Assembly (NCBI GenBank): GCA_002785985.1
Contig: NHNU01000017.1
Span: 496,001 to 560,000 of the forward strand
Origin: Microcyclosporella mali
Taxonomy: Eukaryota > Ascomycota > Dothideomycetes > Mycosphaerellales > Mycosphaerellaceae
Length of the DNA: 64,000 nucleotides
Reading direction: 5' to 3'
Part shown: one piece after another, positions 61,631-64,000 of the stretch
Layout: every line of letters starts with the position of its first letter
Numbering within the stretch: the first letter of the stretch is position 1
Program-made: the position numbers and the translations under genes
The notes under the pieces: model-generated
Database searches by the model: none
Told to the model about the DNA's origin: nothing
Seen by the model: the letters and a program-made list of their open reading frames with translations, nothing else

Positions 61631-62925
61631 ACTTCGTTGATAAGCTCAGCTCTTATTATCTGCACTTGCATGCTCTCTTGGCTCGTCAGAATCGGGTGCT
61701 CGGAGGGCTATATCGATCGTCGCGAAGGGGGAAACGGGCACAAGTGAGGGAGAGTAGAAAGTGAGAGCTTGGTGGGGTTGATCTGCTGGCAAAAGAAGTT
61801 GGAAGCTATACTCGGCCCGGGTGCAGTAGCAACAATGACAACCAGCCAGCGGATCTGCTTGAGTACATATAGTAACGTAACAGGTGGGACATGAGAAGGA
61901 GTGGTGGTGTGGTATGGAGTAATAATGATGTGTGCCGTTCCTGGGCGATGATGAGAATGGAATGCAGCTCTCATACAGACATATAACAACGTTACGTGGT
62001 GGAAGTAAGCGGGCAAGGGACCAACAAGTGGAAGCTGCTTTCAGTTGCTGCCAGCCATGACGCGCCGCAAAGGCCCCTCCCGCCGCTCAGCCCACGTACA
62101 TCAAGTACCTTACTAGTGAATACATATATGCATACCGTCGTGCCGCTTCGAGTCTGCTTCATCTCTCGACTGTGTGCCAGCCATGCTCCTGAGTATGCAA
62201 TGAAGGAGCGCACGGGTATGCGAAAGGGAGACAGGCTTATCAGGATCATGTAACAAACGTGTATAGATAGACGTGTGAAGCATAATAGAAAGAATGGGCT
62301 CGTGGGTGGAGCTAGGAGGCAGAACGCCATTATTCACAACGGTCGCCAGCCAGCACGCAAATAGAACAAGTTAGCAGCCCGCGAACCACGGCACCCAGAC
62401 ACGTTTACCCCTGCTCACGCGATCCCATGCGATGCCATCCAATACCACTCTTCCTCACCCTCCTCCATCGCACATCACCGTTCGGCATACGATAATATAT
62501 CTTGGCTTGGCATCGCGCCAGGAGCCGGGACTGAGCAGTGGAGCTGCGGAGGGTCACTCGCTGTGATCATAAGCCGCTCGGCGCCATTCTTCTGCGACGA
62601 CTCCCCTGAACCGTGACTGGAAACACGACGAGGCCGGAGGTGGAGAAAAGTGCGACGGAAGACGACCAATCCTTCCAATACGCCCAACGTCATCCACTCT
62701 CTTGCTACAATCCACCCTTCTTTGCGCGCCATGTTTCAGCAATAGGAGCCTCGAGCTGAGCGCAGCGCACACGCGGCTGGGATATCCACGTTGCACCGCT
62801 CTATCTCGCTGGACGGCCATCCCTGCTCGCCACGATATCGCATACGATCCGCCTCGCACAGAGAGCATCGTTGCGCTGATGCGCCACGTTCGACTCGTCC
62901 AGACGATACTACAGCCCGAGCCGCC
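61631..62925. other. Divergent intergenic region upstream of the right-edge gene
   Basis: 1.3 kb with no supported gene. Short overlapping open frames only. The last 220 bp before 62926 are GC-rich and free of in-frame continuation of the next gene. Confidence 0.45.
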
Positions 62926-64000
62926 ATGTTCTCCACCAAGCGCTCCAGTCCGCACAAGCGACCGCGGACTGGTTCGCATTCAACGACCGCAACCTCCTTC
63001 ACCCCCGCCACTGCTGCACAATCCGCCAGGGATTCCAGCCCTTTGGTCAGCCCGCTCCAGATGACCTTCGACTTCGAGCTCCACGGTCCCGGTGCACCCT
63101 CTCCGCCCCTAGACTTGCCCTTTTTGCCCATCGTCGAGCCTCCCTACTCTTCCTCCTCGCGTCCTGCCACCAGCCACGGACCTCCACGAGACGCTCAAAA
63201 GAATGACTGGAGCAGCCCGAGCGGGCGATTGAGAGCTCCAACGCTTCCACCGATCCCTAGAATTGCTAGCAATCCCAGCATTGCTCAGAGCGCGGCCTCA
63301 GACGACTCGAGAAAGCAAGAGAGCAGGGCAAGAGATGAGAGCGATAATGTGTCTACAAAGAGCCGCAGGAGCGTACTACAACCTCGTCTGAGCTTCGAAC
63401 ATCCCATAGACTTGCTGCCGTCATTGTCTCGTCCCGGCACGCCGGTGAGTGCAGGTGTTTCAAGCAGACGCCAGACACTTGGTGGACATTCGATCGTCTT
63501 CAATGATGCGAAGATGGAGTTTTCGCTCTTTCCCGCGAAAGACAATAGGTCTGTTTCGTCTCCAATGTCGTCGGACTCACCTGCCATGAGCAGAGCGTTC
63601 GTCGATAGTAGGGACAAGCCTTACAGCCAACCGCCGCCAAGGCCATTCACTTTGCAGACAAATCACTCCTCACCAGACCTCATGCGGACTCACGACCAAT
63701 CCCCGCTACCCAGTCCAAAACCGCCATTGTCAGCAGTGAGCGCGAGAAAGACATGGATTAGCCCGCGGCCAAGCTTGCAGAACATGTCCCGGAGCACATA
63801 CAGCGGCACCACTGCAAGACCAAGCACGCAAGCTTCCGCTTCGTCTTCACCTTCAACCACTATCGGGACGCCATATCAGTCGACTGCAGAATCCTTTCCA
63901 CTGCCCCAGCTCGTAGCCACTCGACCCAAGACGTCCGGTCCCAGCTCGAAACTCGGCGGAGTGGCGGTACTTACTCATCACACATCCACACCGAAACCCG
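62926..64000 (+). CDS. Unknown Ser/Pro-rich disordered protein, 5' part (runs off right edge)
   Basis: From the ATG at 62926, in the strong context CCGCCATGTT, one frame stays open for 358 codons to the end of the window. The protein opens MFSTKRSSPHKRPRTGSHST and is rich in Ser, Pro, Thr and Arg (SPPLDLPFLPIVEPPYSSSS, TLPPIPRIASNPSIAQSAAS, HDQSPLPSPKPPLSAVSARK). Short conserved-looking patches are SLSRPGTPVSAG, SIVFNDAKMEFSLFPAKD and TWISPRPSLQNMSRS. Many Ser-Pro and Thr-Pro sites suggest phosphorylation. No domain is seen in the available part; the N-termini of fungal kinases, signalling scaffolds and transcription regulators often look like this. The long open frame and coding-like codon use make it a real gene. 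Confidence 0.75.
   Translation, partial: MFSTKRSSPHKRPRTGSHSTTATSFTPATAAQSARDSSPLVSPLQMTFDFELHGPGAPSPPLDLPFLPIVEPPYSSSSRPATSHGPPRDAQKNDWSSPSGRLRAPTLPPIPRIASNPSIAQSAASDDSRKQESRARDESDNVSTKSRRSVLQPRLSFEHPIDLLPSLSRPGTPVSAGVSSRRQTLGGHSIVFNDAKMEFSLFPAKDNRSVSSPMSSDSPAMSRAFVDSRDKPYSQPPPRPFTLQTNHSSPDLMRTHDQSPLPSPKPPLSAVSARKTWISPRPSLQNMSRSTYSGTTARPSTQASASSSPSTTIGTPYQSTAESFPLPQLVATRPKTSGPSSKLGGVAVLTHHTSTPKP

Overview
The window is nuclear DNA of a filamentous ascomycete (Pezizomycotina), most likely a dothideomycete. The evidence is gene content and structure: genes on both strands with short gaps; introns mostly 45-90 nt with GT...CTRAC-like...AG signals; a laccase ending in DSGL; a PTH11/rhodopsin-type seven-helix receptor; a Zn2Cys6 regulator; a bZIP factor with the fungal C-terminal domain; a hydroxamate-siderophore-type acyltransferase; and STN1, BimA/CDC27 and SIN1 orthologues. 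The class-level assignment is inference. I found no rRNA, tRNA, CRISPR array or prokaryotic element.

Layout. 1-1065 is the 5' part of a bZIP gene that leaves the left edge. 2350-6281 is a divergent pair: a PRCC-domain protein and the TORC2 subunit SIN1. 7001-8088 is a wrecked alpha-glucosidase (GH13) pseudogene, followed by an HSL-type alpha/beta hydrolase (8510-9778). 10435-13475 encodes a RING protein with prion-like, RGG and RS-rich regions. 13956-16789 is a divergent pair, an MTE1/Dbl2/ZGRF1-N relative and a small NTF2-like protein. 18043-22788 carries an arylamine N-acetyltransferase, SND2/TMEM208 and APC3/CDC27. 23577-26263 carries an aldo-keto reductase and a small membrane protein. 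27223-29168 is a five-exon laccase; 31628-32862 is a Thr-rich secreted protein.

34688-36729 is a divergent pair, a DNAJC9-like co-chaperone and telomere-capping STN1. 37247-42853 holds an NTF2-like protein, a RIB2-type deaminase, a citrate carrier and a DUR3-type urea transporter. 45080-47972 holds a Cys-rich, probably anchored surface protein whose 3' half runs antisense to the end of a TPR-SET protein. 48425-55877 holds a Nudix hydrolase, a Ure2-like GST, a Zn2Cys6 regulator and a secreted GH35 beta-galactosidase. 56446-56875 is a small AT-rich element with terminal inverted repeats, apparently RIP-mutated. 57021-61630 holds a PTH11-like receptor and the SidF/SidL-type acyltransferase. 62926-64000 is the 5' part of an unknown disordered protein leaving the right edge.

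Most genes are unrelated housekeeping or secretome genes. There is no biosynthetic cluster and no clear multi-gene novel system. Functional groupings are limited to shared promoters of divergent pairs. The most unusual points are the inverted-repeat element, the alpha-glucosidase relic, the antisense overlap at the SET gene, an in-frame Trp-rich optional cassette at 37691-37795, and repeat motifs in 3' regions. All splice sites were placed by eye and may be off where noted.
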